7,528 bases of DNA, taken from UBA2862 sp045637485 (lineage in GTDB: Bacteria; Bacillota; Clostridia; Christensenellales; Aristaeellaceae). The notes beneath the pieces were generated by a model. It saw only the letters and a list, made by a program, of their open reading frames with translations, was not told where the DNA came from and did not search any database. The DNA lies in contig JAZTZK010000108.1 in NCBI GenBank assembly GCA_045637485.1, forward strand, positions 1 through 7,528, in the 5' to 3' direction. Both the position numbers and the translations under genes were made by a program. Below are positions 1 to 6,011 of this stretch, piece by piece (positions within the stretch are counted from its first letter, which is position 1; the number at the start of each line of letters is the position of its first letter).

Positions 1-2
1 CG

Positions 3-1667
3 ATCACCGTCGAGGCAGGGCCATCGAAAAAGAAGGCAAAGGGGACTGTCAAGATAAAGGTGCTGCCCGCGCCCGAGAGCGTGTCGCTTAACAGCAAGAC
101 CCTGGCGCTCATCGCCGGGGAAACTCATACGCTGAAGGCAGAATTGCCCAAGGGTACCCTTTCTACGCTGAGCTGGAGTAGCAGTAACACAAATATTGCG
201 ACGGTAAATGCGCAGGGCAAGGTGACCGCGAAGAAGAAGGGAAGCGCCACGATCACGGTGACAACCTCCAACGGCAAGACGGCGGAGTGCAAGGTCAACG
301 TCGCGGCGGAATCCGCCCAAGCGACGCTCTCCCAGGACAGGGCGACCCTGGGGGTGGGGGAAACGCTCACGCTGAAGGCAAAGCTGCCCAAGGGAAGCGG
401 TTCCGGCCTGGAATGGACGAGCAGCAATGAAAGTGTAGCTACCGTCAGCAAGAAGGGCTTGGTTAAGGCCGTCGGCACGGGCAGCGCTAAGATCAGCGCC
501 AAGCCCTCGAAGGGCAAGGCGGTCACCTGTACGGTGGAAGTGAAAAAAGCGCCTGATAAGGTGACGCTGAAAAAGACCGAGCTGAAGATGGATGTGGGCG
601 GGACGTACAAATTGAAGGCCACGCTGCCCTCCAAAACCGCCTCCAGGCTGAAGTGGACGAGCAGTGACCCGAACGTGGCTAAGGTGGACGACGACGGCAA
701 TGTGACCGCCCTTGACCAGGGCAGCGTCACGATAAAGGTCGAGACCTTCAACGGGCATTCGCATTCGTGCGTGATACAGGTGTCGAACCCCGTGAAGTAC
801 CGAGCGCTGCTGATTTCGATCAAGGACAATGAAAAGGGCAATCCCTTCTATAAGTCGGTAGACAGCATGAAAAAAATGCTGGAAACGGTGGAAGGGGCCG
901 AGGGTGGTCTATACCGCATCGTCCAAAAAAGGAACAAGATCAGCAGTGCTGAAGGTGTGCACGATGCAATCCGGGAGGCCTTCGCTGACGCGGACAGCAA
1001 CGATGTATCGCTGTTCTTCATCGCCACCCATGGCAAACAGGAAGCTTTGGGAAAGTACAGCAAGGGCGCTTTGCAGATAAAGGGGGAGAGCGACCTGCTG
1101 CCTCTGCCCAAGCTGGCGGGATGGCTGAGCGGGGTGCCCGGAAAAGTGGTCGTCATCATCTCCAGCTGCTATTCCGGTACGGCGATCTTTAGTAATACCG
1201 GCGGCGAGAAAAGTGAAAAAGCGATAAAGCGCGCGTGCAGGACCTTCGACGAGGCGGTGGTAGAGGCTTTTGCCGAAACTGACCCCGGCGTAGCAGTGGA
1301 TGGGATCGAATTCCCCGGCAGCGGAGCCGAGACGCAGACAAATCATGGAGAGTTCAGGATCACAAACAAGTTCTATGTGCTGACCGAGGCCGACTATGAC
1401 GAGTTGGGAAACACGAATAAGCTGAACGGCAACTGGTTCGTCCGTTGGCTGACGGAAGGCATCGGCTCAAAGGGAAAGATGCCGGCAGACACGCAACCCA
1501 AAAAGGGAGACGGAGTGGTGACGCTGAATGAGCTGTATAATTATATAAAAAAGGCCGGGGACGATTATCAGAAGAAGCAACCGTTCAAGGACGAGAATGG
1601 GAACGTGATCTACCAGCATGTCAAGGTCTTTCCAGAGAACAGCACCTTCCGACTGTTCAAGCGGTAG
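3..1667 (+). CDS. Ig-like (BIG_2) repeat protein with C-terminal caspase-like peptidase domain, 5' partial
   Basis: The frame is open from base 3 without a start, so the gene begins upstream; the in-frame GTG at 60 lies inside a repeat and is not a credible start. Numbering from that GTG, three BIG_2-type Ig-like repeats lie at about residues 5-81, 82-161 and 162-241, and the end of an earlier one lies upstream (ITV...VKIKV). Each complete repeat has a W-[ST]-S-S-[ND] core and one Cys near its end. From about residue 247 a caspase/CHF-like domain follows: strand YRALLISI, catalytic His in FFIATHGKQ (H324) and catalytic Cys in VVIISSCYSG (C370). A C-terminal DGVVTLNELYNYI segment resembles the degenerate EF-hand-like end of bacterial caspase homologues. 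By family it is a cysteine endopeptidase with an adhesive or spacer stalk, possibly cell-surface, but the N-terminus that would show a signal peptide is missing. Substrate unknown. The domain call is firm; activity is inferred. Confidence 0.85.
   Translation: MTVEAGPSKKKAKGTVKIKVLPAPESVSLNSKTLALIAGETHTLKAELPKGTLSTLSWSSSNTNIATVNAQGKVTAKKKGSATITVTTSNGKTAECKVNVAAESAQATLSQDRATLGVGETLTLKAKLPKGSGSGLEWTSSNESVATVSKKGLVKAVGTGSAKISAKPSKGKAVTCTVEVKKAPDKVTLKKTELKMDVGGTYKLKATLPSKTASRLKWTSSDPNVAKVDDDGNVTALDQGSVTIKVETFNGHSHSCVIQVSNPVKYRALLISIKDNEKGNPFYKSVDSMKKMLETVEGAEGGLYRIVQKRNKISSAEGVHDAIREAFADADSNDVSLFFIATHGKQEALGKYSKGALQIKGESDLLPLPKLAGWLSGVPGKVVVIISSCYSGTAIFSNTGGEKSEKAIKRACRTFDEAVVEAFAETDPGVAVDGIEFPGSGAETQTNHGEFRITNKFYVLTEADYDELGNTNKLNGNWFVRWLTEGIGSKGKMPADTQPKKGDGVVTLNELYNYIKKAGDDYQKKQPFKDENGNVIYQHVKVFPENSTFRLFKR
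72..782 (+). repeat. Three tandem BIG_2 Ig-like repeat units (about 237 bp each)
   Basis: The units run at about 72-302, 303-542 and 543-782. They share recurring pieces such as L-x-L/T-L-K-A-x-L-P, W-[ST]-S-S and G-x-V-[TK]-A. At DNA level the tracts ACGCTGAAGGCA (units 1 and 2) and TGGACGAGCAG (units 2 and 3) recur, showing origin by internal duplication. The tail of another unit lies at 3-71, so the array extends beyond the window edge. The units are diverged, so recent homogenisation is unlikely. Confidence 0.85.
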
Positions 1668-1691
1668 CTCTGTCCATTGAAACGAGTTACC

Positions 1692-1721
1692 ATTCAGCCT
1701 GTTCCCTGTACGCAGCTGAAT
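1692..1721 (+). other. Weak inverted repeat downstream of the caspase-like gene
   Basis: ATTCAGC (1692-1698) and GCTGAAT (1715-1721) form a 7-bp stem with a 16-nt loop, 24 bases after the stop codon. No T tract follows, so it is a poor intrinsic terminator. It is the only hairpin I see between this gene and the next promoter. The rest of 1668-1836 shows no gene or clear site. Confidence 0.3.
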
Positions 1722-1836
1722 ACTTCTACATATCCCTATTCCCTATTTCCATGAACTTAACTACTACAATTGATATGGCGCATGGCTGATTGGTAACGGA
1801 AATGATGCGGTTGTCGTGAAAAAAACCAAAAAACGC

Positions 1837-1865
1837 TTGACAGAAGCACACTAAAGTGTTAAACT
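1837..1865 (+). promoter_or_regulatory. Sigma-A-type promoter of the T-box/symporter unit
   Basis: A perfect -35 box TTGACA (1837-1842), a 17-bp spacer and the -10 box TAAACT (1860-1865, 4 of 6 consensus bases) place the start of transcription near 1872. That is a few bases before the base of T-box stem I at 1879. An A-rich stretch at 1819-1833 just upstream could act as an UP element. Position, spacing and the following riboswitch agree well. Confidence 0.85.
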
Positions 1866-1878
1866 GTTCACTGTCAAA

Positions 1879-2161
1879 GGCAATGACCGGGAACGAGTAG
1901 CCTGACGAGTGCGTATTCAGAGAGCCGCCGGTGGGTGCAAGGCGGTATACGGGCGTCAGTGTGAATTACCTCCCGATAGCCGCGCGCTGAAAGCCAGCCT
2001 GCGATGCGGGTTGACAAATAGGCGGCGACGGGCTCGCCCGTTACAGCGATAGGGTATGGGCGTTGGCCCGCACCCGACGAGGGTGTCCTCCGCGAGGAGG
2101 CGCCGAATAGAGGTGGTACCGCGGATATTCCGCCCTCTGCAACCAGGCAGAGGGCGTTTTT
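1879..2161 (+). promoter_or_regulatory. T-box riboswitch (tRNA-sensing leader) of the symporter gene
   Basis: Stem I runs about 1879-1981. Its lower part is GGC/GCC with a kink-turn-like AATGA/ATA junction, then CGGGA/TCCCG. The specifier loop has AGTA (1896-1899) opposite GAA (1963-1965). CTGACG/CGTCAG, CGTAT/ATACG, the AG bulge AGAGAG (1919-1924) and the distal loop motif GGTGCAA (1934-1940) follow. Several hairpins fill the middle, including GGGC/GCCC (2058-2069), CACCC/GGGTG (2071-2085) and CCTCC/GGAGG (2087-2100). The T-box sequence AGAGGTGGTACCGCGG (2109-2124) forms the antiterminator: AGAGG pairs with CCTCT (2134-2138), TGGTACC is the bulge and GCGG pairs with CCGC (2130-2133). The bulge TGGT expects a tRNA ending ACCA (discriminator A). 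By family, uncharged tRNA stabilises the antiterminator and turns the gene on. The specifier is uncertain: TTA (Leu), ATT (Ile) or TAC (Tyr). Confidence 0.95.
2131..2161 (+). terminator. T-box intrinsic terminator (attenuator)
   Basis: CGCCCTCTGC (2131-2140) pairs perfectly with GCAGAGGGCG (2147-2156) over 10 bp around loop AACCAG, and TTTTT (2157-2161) follows. Its 5' arm contains the bases that close the antiterminator (2130-2138), so the two structures exclude each other, as a T-box switch requires. Confidence 0.95.
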
Positions 2162-2203
2162 CTATGCCCCCTGCGACACAAATGTTGAAGGGAGAGACCC
2201 ACT

Positions 2204-3763
2204 GTGTTCATCAAGATTCTCATGCTGGTGGTATTCTTCGGGATCATGGTCGGCGTCGGCTTTTACAGCCGCAAGCACGCCGCCAATGTCGACGGCTTCG
2301 TGCTGGGCGGGCGCTCCGTCGGCCCCTGGCTGACGGCCTTCGCCTACGGCACGTCCTATTTCTCCGCGGTCATATTCGTGGGCTATGCCGGTCAGTTCGG
2401 CTGGCGCTTTGGCATCGCCTCCACCTGGATCGGCCTGGGCAACGCCTTCATCGGCTCGCTGCTGGCCTGGGTGATACTGGGCCGCCGCACACGCATCATG
2501 ACCCAGCAGCTGAGCAGCGCCACCATGCCCGAATTCCTGGGCAAGCGCTACGGCAGCAACGCGCTGAAGATCGGGGCCTCGGCGATCATATTCATCTTCC
2601 TGATCCCCTACACCGCGTCGCTGTACAACGGCCTGTCCCGCCTGTTCGGCATGGCCTTCAACATCGACTATACGGTGTGCATCATACTGATGGCGGTGCT
2701 GACCGGCGTGTATGTCATCGCGGGCGGCTACATGGCCACGGCCATCAATGACTTCATACAGGGCATTATCATGCTGTTCGGCATCGTGGCCGTCATCGCT
2801 GCGGTGCTGAAGGCCAACGGCGGGTTCATGCAGGCCATCACCGACATGGCCCGGGTCAGCGATCCCCAGATCTCCGACGTGCCCGGCGTGTTCTCGTCCT
2901 TCTTCGGCCCCGACCCCTTCAGCCTGCTGGGCGTTGTGATACTGACCTCCCTGGGCACCTGGGGCCTGCCCCAGATGGTGCAGAAATTCTACGCCATCAA
3001 GTCGGAAAACGCCATCTCGAAGGGCACGATCATCTCCACCTTCTTCGCGGTGGTCGTGGCCGGCGGCTGCTATTTCCTGGGCGGCTTCGGACGCCTGTTC
3101 ACCGGCCAGATGGAGATCGGCCCGAACGGCGTGCCCGTGGGCGGTTACGACGCCATCGTGCCCAAGATGCTGGAGACCCTGTCGCCGCTGCTGATCGGCG
3201 TGGTGGTGATACTGGTGCTGTCCGCGTCGATGTCCACGCTGTCCTCGCTGGTGCTGGCCTCCAGCTCCACGCTGACGCTGGACTTCCTGAAGGGCAACAT
3301 CATCAAGGACATGGACGAAAAGAAGCAGGTGTTCGTGATGCGGCTGCTGATCGTGGTGTTCATACTGATCTCCGTGATCATTGCCATCATCCAGTACAGC
3401 ACCACCGTCAACTTTATCGCCCAGCTGATGGGCATCTCCTGGGGCGCTCTGGCCGGCGCTTTCCTGGCCCCGTTCATGTACGGCCTGTACATGAACCGGG
3501 CTTCCTGCGCCTCCGCGTGGTGCAGCATGATCTTCGGCGCGGGCATCATGGTGGCGAACATGCTCTTCAAGGGCGCGTTCCCCGCCTGGCTGCAATCTCC
3601 GATCAACTGCGGCGCGTTCGCGATGCTGGCGGGTCTGGTGATCGTGCCCGTGGTCAGCCTGGTCACCCCCAAGCCCGACCGCAAGCTGGTGGACTACGCC
3701 TTTGCCGCCTATGAGCGCAAGGTGGTTGTTCCCGTGAGGGATTCGCTGGGGGACAGCGAATAG
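2204..3763 (+). CDS. Sodium:solute symporter (SSS family), T-box-regulated, probable amino-acid uptake
   Basis: This 519-residue, strongly hydrophobic membrane protein has the length and about 13 membrane helices expected of the SSS (PutP/SGLT) family, which drives solute uptake with the Na+ gradient. Visible family marks are the N-terminal GFVLGGRSVGPW (31-42), GTWGLPQMVQKF (251-262) and SMSTLSS (342-348). In the last, S344/T345 match the Na2-site Ser/Thr of PutP. The start is GTG 2204, served by AAGGGAG (2188-2194). The only upstream control is the T-box leader, which implies an amino acid or close precursor as substrate. The position of PutP Asp55 holds Tyr52 in GTSYFS, so proline specificity should not be assumed. 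Synonymous codon use is GC-rich, but Ile-Leu pairs are nearly all ATA-CTG. Family is secure; substrate is inferred. Confidence 0.9.
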   Translation: MFIKILMLVVFFGIMVGVGFYSRKHAANVDGFVLGGRSVGPWLTAFAYGTSYFSAVIFVGYAGQFGWRFGIASTWIGLGNAFIGSLLAWVILGRRTRIMTQQLSSATMPEFLGKRYGSNALKIGASAIIFIFLIPYTASLYNGLSRLFGMAFNIDYTVCIILMAVLTGVYVIAGGYMATAINDFIQGIIMLFGIVAVIAAVLKANGGFMQAITDMARVSDPQISDVPGVFSSFFGPDPFSLLGVVILTSLGTWGLPQMVQKFYAIKSENAISKGTIISTFFAVVVAGGCYFLGGFGRLFTGQMEIGPNGVPVGGYDAIVPKMLETLSPLLIGVVVILVLSASMSTLSSLVLASSSTLTLDFLKGNIIKDMDEKKQVFVMRLLIVVFILISVIIAIIQYSTTVNFIAQLMGISWGALAGAFLAPFMYGLYMNRASCASAWCSMIFGAGIMVANMLFKGAFPAWLQSPINCGAFAMLAGLVIVPVVSLVTPKPDRKLVDYAFAAYERKVVVPVRDSLGDSE

Positions 3764-3774
3764 GACGGAGCTTT

Positions 3775-3802
3775 CTGCCGCAGCGTCAATGACGCGCGGC
3801 AG
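3775..3802 (+). other. Strong hairpin after the symporter gene
   Basis: CTGCCGC (3775-3781) and GCGTC (3783-3787) pair with GACGC (3791-3795) and GCGGCAG (3796-3802), leaving A3782 bulged and AAT as loop. This gives 12 bp of GC-rich stem, 11 bases after the symporter stop. No T tract follows, so it may protect the mRNA 3' end or act with the next hairpin in termination. Confidence 0.6.
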
Positions 3803-3808
3803 GTGTAT

Positions 3809-3847
3809 AATTGCGGGGACGGCATAACGCCGCCCCTGCAATTGTTT
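3809..3847 (+). terminator. Probable terminator of the symporter transcript
   Basis: The arms 3809-3823 and 3829-3843 (AATTGC...GCAATT outer part, GGGG/CCCC inside) form a 15-bp stem with one G-U pair, one A-C mismatch and loop ATAAC. TGTTT follows, a short T-rich tail. Together with the hairpin just upstream it separates the symporter from thyX. Confidence 0.6.
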
Positions 3848-3858
3848 ACACGATGCAC

Positions 3859-3887
3859 CTCTATGATTTACAGGGCCCACCTATAAT
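3859..3887 (+). promoter_or_regulatory. Probable thyX promoter (perfect -10, weak -35)
   Basis: TATAAT at 3882-3887 is a perfect -10 box, placing the transcript start near 3894, 30 bases before the thyX ATG. The bases 17 bp upstream (CTCTAT, 3859-3864) are a poor -35. Two TTTACA copies (3845-3850 and 3867-3872) are at wrong distances, 31 and 9 bp. An activator or a minimal -35 would be needed. Confidence 0.5.
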
Positions 3888-3923
3888 GGGAGGCGGCAAT
3901 ACGCAACAACGGGTGATTCAGCT

Positions 3924-5240
3924 ATGAGACAGAGCAAGGCCATCATCGTCGTGGAGAACCGGGAGGCGCTGCGGGTGGCGGCGTCTGCAGCCCGCATCTC
4001 CACCCAGCAGGGCACGGCCATGGAGATGTTTGAAGCCAGCAGGGGGGACGAGCGCGATTTGAAGCTCATCGGGAAGGTGCTGTCCTCTGGCCACAAGTCG
4101 GTCATCGAGCACCAGACCTTTTCCGTCGCTTTCAACGACGTGTCTGTGTTGGTGGAGCAGTTCGTTATCGAGTGTCGTTTGGCGTCCTTCACCGTCAAAT
4201 CCAGACGGTATGTGGATTTTGCCGGGGCGGGATTTGTGGTGCCGGACGGGCTGGACGAGACCCAGGGGAAGCTGTACCGGGAGACCATGCGGGCGCGGTT
4301 TGCCGACTATGAGCGCCTGATGACGTTGGGCGTGCCCAAGGAGGACGCCCGTTTCCTGTTGCCCTACTGCCTGCGCAGCAATTTCTTCATGACCCTGAAC
4401 GCCCGGGAGCTGATCGCGCTGATCTGCGCGATGCTGTACGGCAGGGGGAAGGGATTGACTGAGATCGAAGCGCTGGGCGCTCAGCTTAAGGAACAGTTTG
4501 ACGCGTTATATCCCGGTGTGATCGAAAGGGAGGCCGCCCGCTATCCCAGGTGCGCGCCTATGGCCCTGCCGAAGGATATCCGTCGGGGAACCGACAGAGA
4601 AGGGGACGCCGAGCTGCTGAACGCCTTCGACGGCGCGGCGGACTTCCTGAAGGACATGTGCGCCTTTACAGGTCGCCCCGACGACGACATCGTCGCGCTG
4701 CTGACCGACGCGCGGCCGAGGGAGCTGGAAATGGTGCGCTACACCTTCCGCGTGAAGCGGGTTTCCCTGGCCTGCGTGACCCACTTCACCCGCCATCGCA
4801 TGGTATCGCTGCTGGTGCCGCCGGTGGTTCGGGCCCTTGCGGAGGGGGACTACGTGCTGCCGGAGACGGTAAAGGCCATACAAGAGGCCCAGGCAGTCTA
4901 TCGGCAGGCTTTCGAGGCTCAGGTCGCCGCGGCGCGGCGAGCCAGGGAGATGGGCCTCTCCATGCTGGATCTGTCCTACTTCGCCCTCAGCGGCCATGAG
5001 ACCGGCCTGGTGCTGGCGATGAACCTGCGGGAGCTGACACACTTCATGCGACTGCGCACCTGCAATCGCGCCCAGTGGGAAATTCGCGGCGTGGCATGGA
5101 GGATGCTGAAGCTGCTCTGCGGGAAGGAGCCGGAAATATTCACCCACATCGGGCCCAGCTGCGCCTACGGCCCCTGCCCGGAGGGGAAGATGAGCTGCGG
5201 GAAACCGTTCAAGAAGATGACGTGTGGGAAGCAGGAATAA
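3924..5240 (+). CDS. thyX: Flavin-dependent thymidylate synthase, tandem-fused double-length form
   Basis: ThyX makes dTMP from dUMP with methylene-tetrahydrofolate, FAD and NADPH. The protein has 438 residues, about twice the usual 210-270, and contains two ThyX-like halves. The first (about 1-200) has GHKSVIEH (56-63) and ECRLASFTVKSRRY (83-96). The latter matches the RHRxxSx4SxRY signature but with Glu-Cys in place of the first Arg-His; N159-A-R-E-L is present but the following HFxxLR is lost. The second (about 255-438) has intact RHR (270-272), NLREL (367-371), HFMRLR (373-378) and AQWEIR (383-388), but lacks the S-x-R-Y part and the N-terminal His/EH motif. The halves are therefore complementary. 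A four-Cys tail follows (C413, C418, C425, C434). ATG 3924 is preceded by GGTGAT (3912-3917). It is transcribed alone and ends at a terminator shared with recX. Activity is inferred from the combined motif set. Confidence 0.88.
   Translation: MRQSKAIIVVENREALRVAASAARISTQQGTAMEMFEASRGDERDLKLIGKVLSSGHKSVIEHQTFSVAFNDVSVLVEQFVIECRLASFTVKSRRYVDFAGAGFVVPDGLDETQGKLYRETMRARFADYERLMTLGVPKEDARFLLPYCLRSNFFMTLNARELIALICAMLYGRGKGLTEIEALGAQLKEQFDALYPGVIEREAARYPRCAPMALPKDIRRGTDREGDAELLNAFDGAADFLKDMCAFTGRPDDDIVALLTDARPRELEMVRYTFRVKRVSLACVTHFTRHRMVSLLVPPVVRALAEGDYVLPETVKAIQEAQAVYRQAFEAQVAAARRAREMGLSMLDLSYFALSGHETGLVLAMNLRELTHFMRLRTCNRAQWEIRGVAWRMLKLLCGKEPEIFTHIGPSCAYGPCPEGKMSCGKPFKKMTCGKQE
5187..5231 (+). repeat. 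27-bp-offset direct repeat in the cysteine tail of thyX
   Basis: AAGATGAGCTGCGGGAAA (5187-5204) and AAGATGACGTGTGGGAAG (5214-5231) match at 14 of 18 positions and encode KMSCGK and KMTCGK. Three differences lie within the Ser/Thr-Cys codons and one is in the last Lys codon. It suggests a small duplication that added the last cysteine. Confidence 0.6.
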
Positions 5241-5260
5241 AACATAAAAATCAAAAATAA

Positions 5261-5309
5261 TGAATGAGGAATGGATGGACCTCTCGCGGCATCGTCATTC
5301 CTCATTTTT
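5261..5309. terminator. Bidirectional terminator between convergent thyX and recX
   Basis: ATGAGGAATG (5264-5273) pairs with CATTCCTCAT (5296-5305). An inner GATG/CATC (5274-5277 with 5290-5293) extends the stem. On the + strand it runs into TTTTT (5305-5309). On the - strand it is followed by the complement of the A-rich tract at 5241-5260. It lies 20 bases after the thyX stop and 10 bases past the recX stop. Confidence 0.85.
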
Positions 5310-5319
5310 CACGTATAAG

Positions 5320-5931
5320 CTATTCAAACAACGCTTCAATCGCGCCTTCGATGGCGTCCCACGTAAATCCACGCCTCGCCAACGCCTGGGAGAGCTTGGC
5401 CCGCGCTTCCCTTTCGGGAAGCACTTCGTATTTGCGGTACAGCTTTTGCGCGGCCTGGAGGGCGGCGACGCGTTGCTGGTCGTCGTCGAAGGCGGCAAGG
5501 GCGTCCTCGACGTCATCGTCGCTGATGCCCTTGGCGCGCAGTTTGCGCTTGAAAGCGTACAGTCCCACGGGTTTTGAGGCTTGCAGCTCCGCCATGCGCT
5601 GGGCGTAGCGGGCGTCGTCGATCAGACCGTTCTCCGTCAGCCGCGATATCACGGCGTCAATGGCGGGCTGGACGATGCCCCTTCGTCGAAGGGCGTTTGA
5701 CAGGTCGTGGGCCGTGCGGGCAGAGCGATCCAGGCTGGACAGGGCCGCCTCGTAGGCGTCGGCGAACTGGGCGGCGGCTACGCGGTCCAGCCACGCCGTC
5801 TCGTCGATGTCGTCGCCTGCGGCCAGCGGGCATTTCTCAAAGTAGCATTTGCGAAGCCGGGCGAAGGACGCGCCTTCCAGGATGATCTCCACCATGCCCC
5901 GGTTCTCCCGGATATCCGTAACGACGGCCAT
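5320..5931 (-). CDS. recX: Recombination regulator RecX
   Basis: RecX binds RecA filaments and blocks their growth and activity, limiting recombination and the SOS response in the cytoplasm. This 203-residue protein lies between E. coli RecX (166) and B. subtilis RecX (264). The core shows the helical RecX repeats: ALSSLDRSARTAHDLSNALRR (63-83), with the conserved L-R/S-T-xx-L pattern; the strong signature LTENGLIDDARYAQRM (98-113); SKPVGLYAFKRKLRAKGI (119-136); and a third repeat ending RRGFTWDAIEGAIEALF. The first 60 residues form a diverged N-terminal extension, as in Gram-positive homologues. The ATG at 5931 has a GGAGGT (complement of 5939-5944) 7 bases upstream. recX is divergent from yebC and convergent with thyX; recA is not in the window. 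No LexA-type box (GAAC-N4-GTTC) is visible upstream. Confidence 0.93.
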   Translation of the reverse strand: MAVVTDIRENRGMVEIILEGASFARLRKCYFEKCPLAAGDDIDETAWLDRVAAAQFADAYEAALSSLDRSARTAHDLSNALRRRGIVQPAIDAVISRLTENGLIDDARYAQRMAELQASKPVGLYAFKRKLRAKGISDDDVEDALAAFDDDQQRVAALQAAQKLYRKYEVLPEREARAKLSQALARRGFTWDAIEGAIEALFE

Positions 5932-5943
5932 GGCCTATACCTC

Positions 5944-6002
5944 CAAACGGGCTTGATTATACAAATTATACAAGCTATGACTTGACGTCTCAACCCCGTT
6001 TG
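5944..6002. repeat. 12-bp inverted repeat flanking the divergent promoters
   Basis: CAAACGGGCTTG (5944-5955) and CAACCCCGTTTG (5991-6002) are reverse complements at 11 of 12 positions, 35 bases apart and with centres 47 bases apart. The left arm lies at the recX transcript start, the right arm in the yebC promoter spacer. It could be a two-site operator; no known regulator motif is recognised. Confidence 0.5.
5965..5993 (-). promoter_or_regulatory. recX promoter
   Basis: Read on the - strand: -35 TTGAGA (5993-5988), 17-bp spacer and a perfect -10 TATAAT (5970-5965), giving a start near 5958 and a leader of about 27 bases. A second TATAAT lies 9 bases further downstream (5961-5956), which could shift or duplicate the start. 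Confidence 0.8.
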
Positions 6003-6011
6003 TGTTATGAT
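5982..6011 (+). promoter_or_regulatory. yebC promoter
   Basis: -35 TTGACG (5982-5987), 18-bp spacer and -10 TATGAT (6006-6011) give a start near 6018, about 25 bases before the yebC ATG. The -35 box abuts that of the divergent recX promoter (5988-5993) with no base between them. Confidence 0.75.

Noticed and set aside
60..62. GTG as start of the Ig-like/caspase gene
   Set aside because: The frame is open back to base 3 and encodes the end of another Ig-like repeat; no ribosome binding site precedes the GTG.
2056..2751. + strand open frame starting in the T-box and running into the symporter gene
   Set aside because: It passes through the antiterminator and terminator stems and gives an Arg/His-rich product in another frame of the symporter.
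2204..3763. Naming the symporter putP
   Set aside because: The PutP Asp55 position is Tyr, the T-box specifier is not a Pro codon in any reading I consider, and the family has many substrates.
3806..3811. TATAAT as a thyX promoter -10
   Set aside because: No -35 lies at a usable distance, and the transcript would start inside the terminator stem. The site at 3882-3887 is better placed.
2162..3880. Long - strand open frame (572 codons) opposite the symporter
   Set aside because: It mirrors the GC-rich third positions of the symporter gene. Its product is a His/Gln/Arg-rich low-complexity sequence with no family features, and it would start inside the thyX upstream region without a proper start context.
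5261..5309. Small mobile element (MITE-like) between thyX and recX, suggested by inverted ends
   Set aside because: It is under 50 bp with no target duplication, and it has the T/A tracts of a bidirectional terminator between convergent genes.
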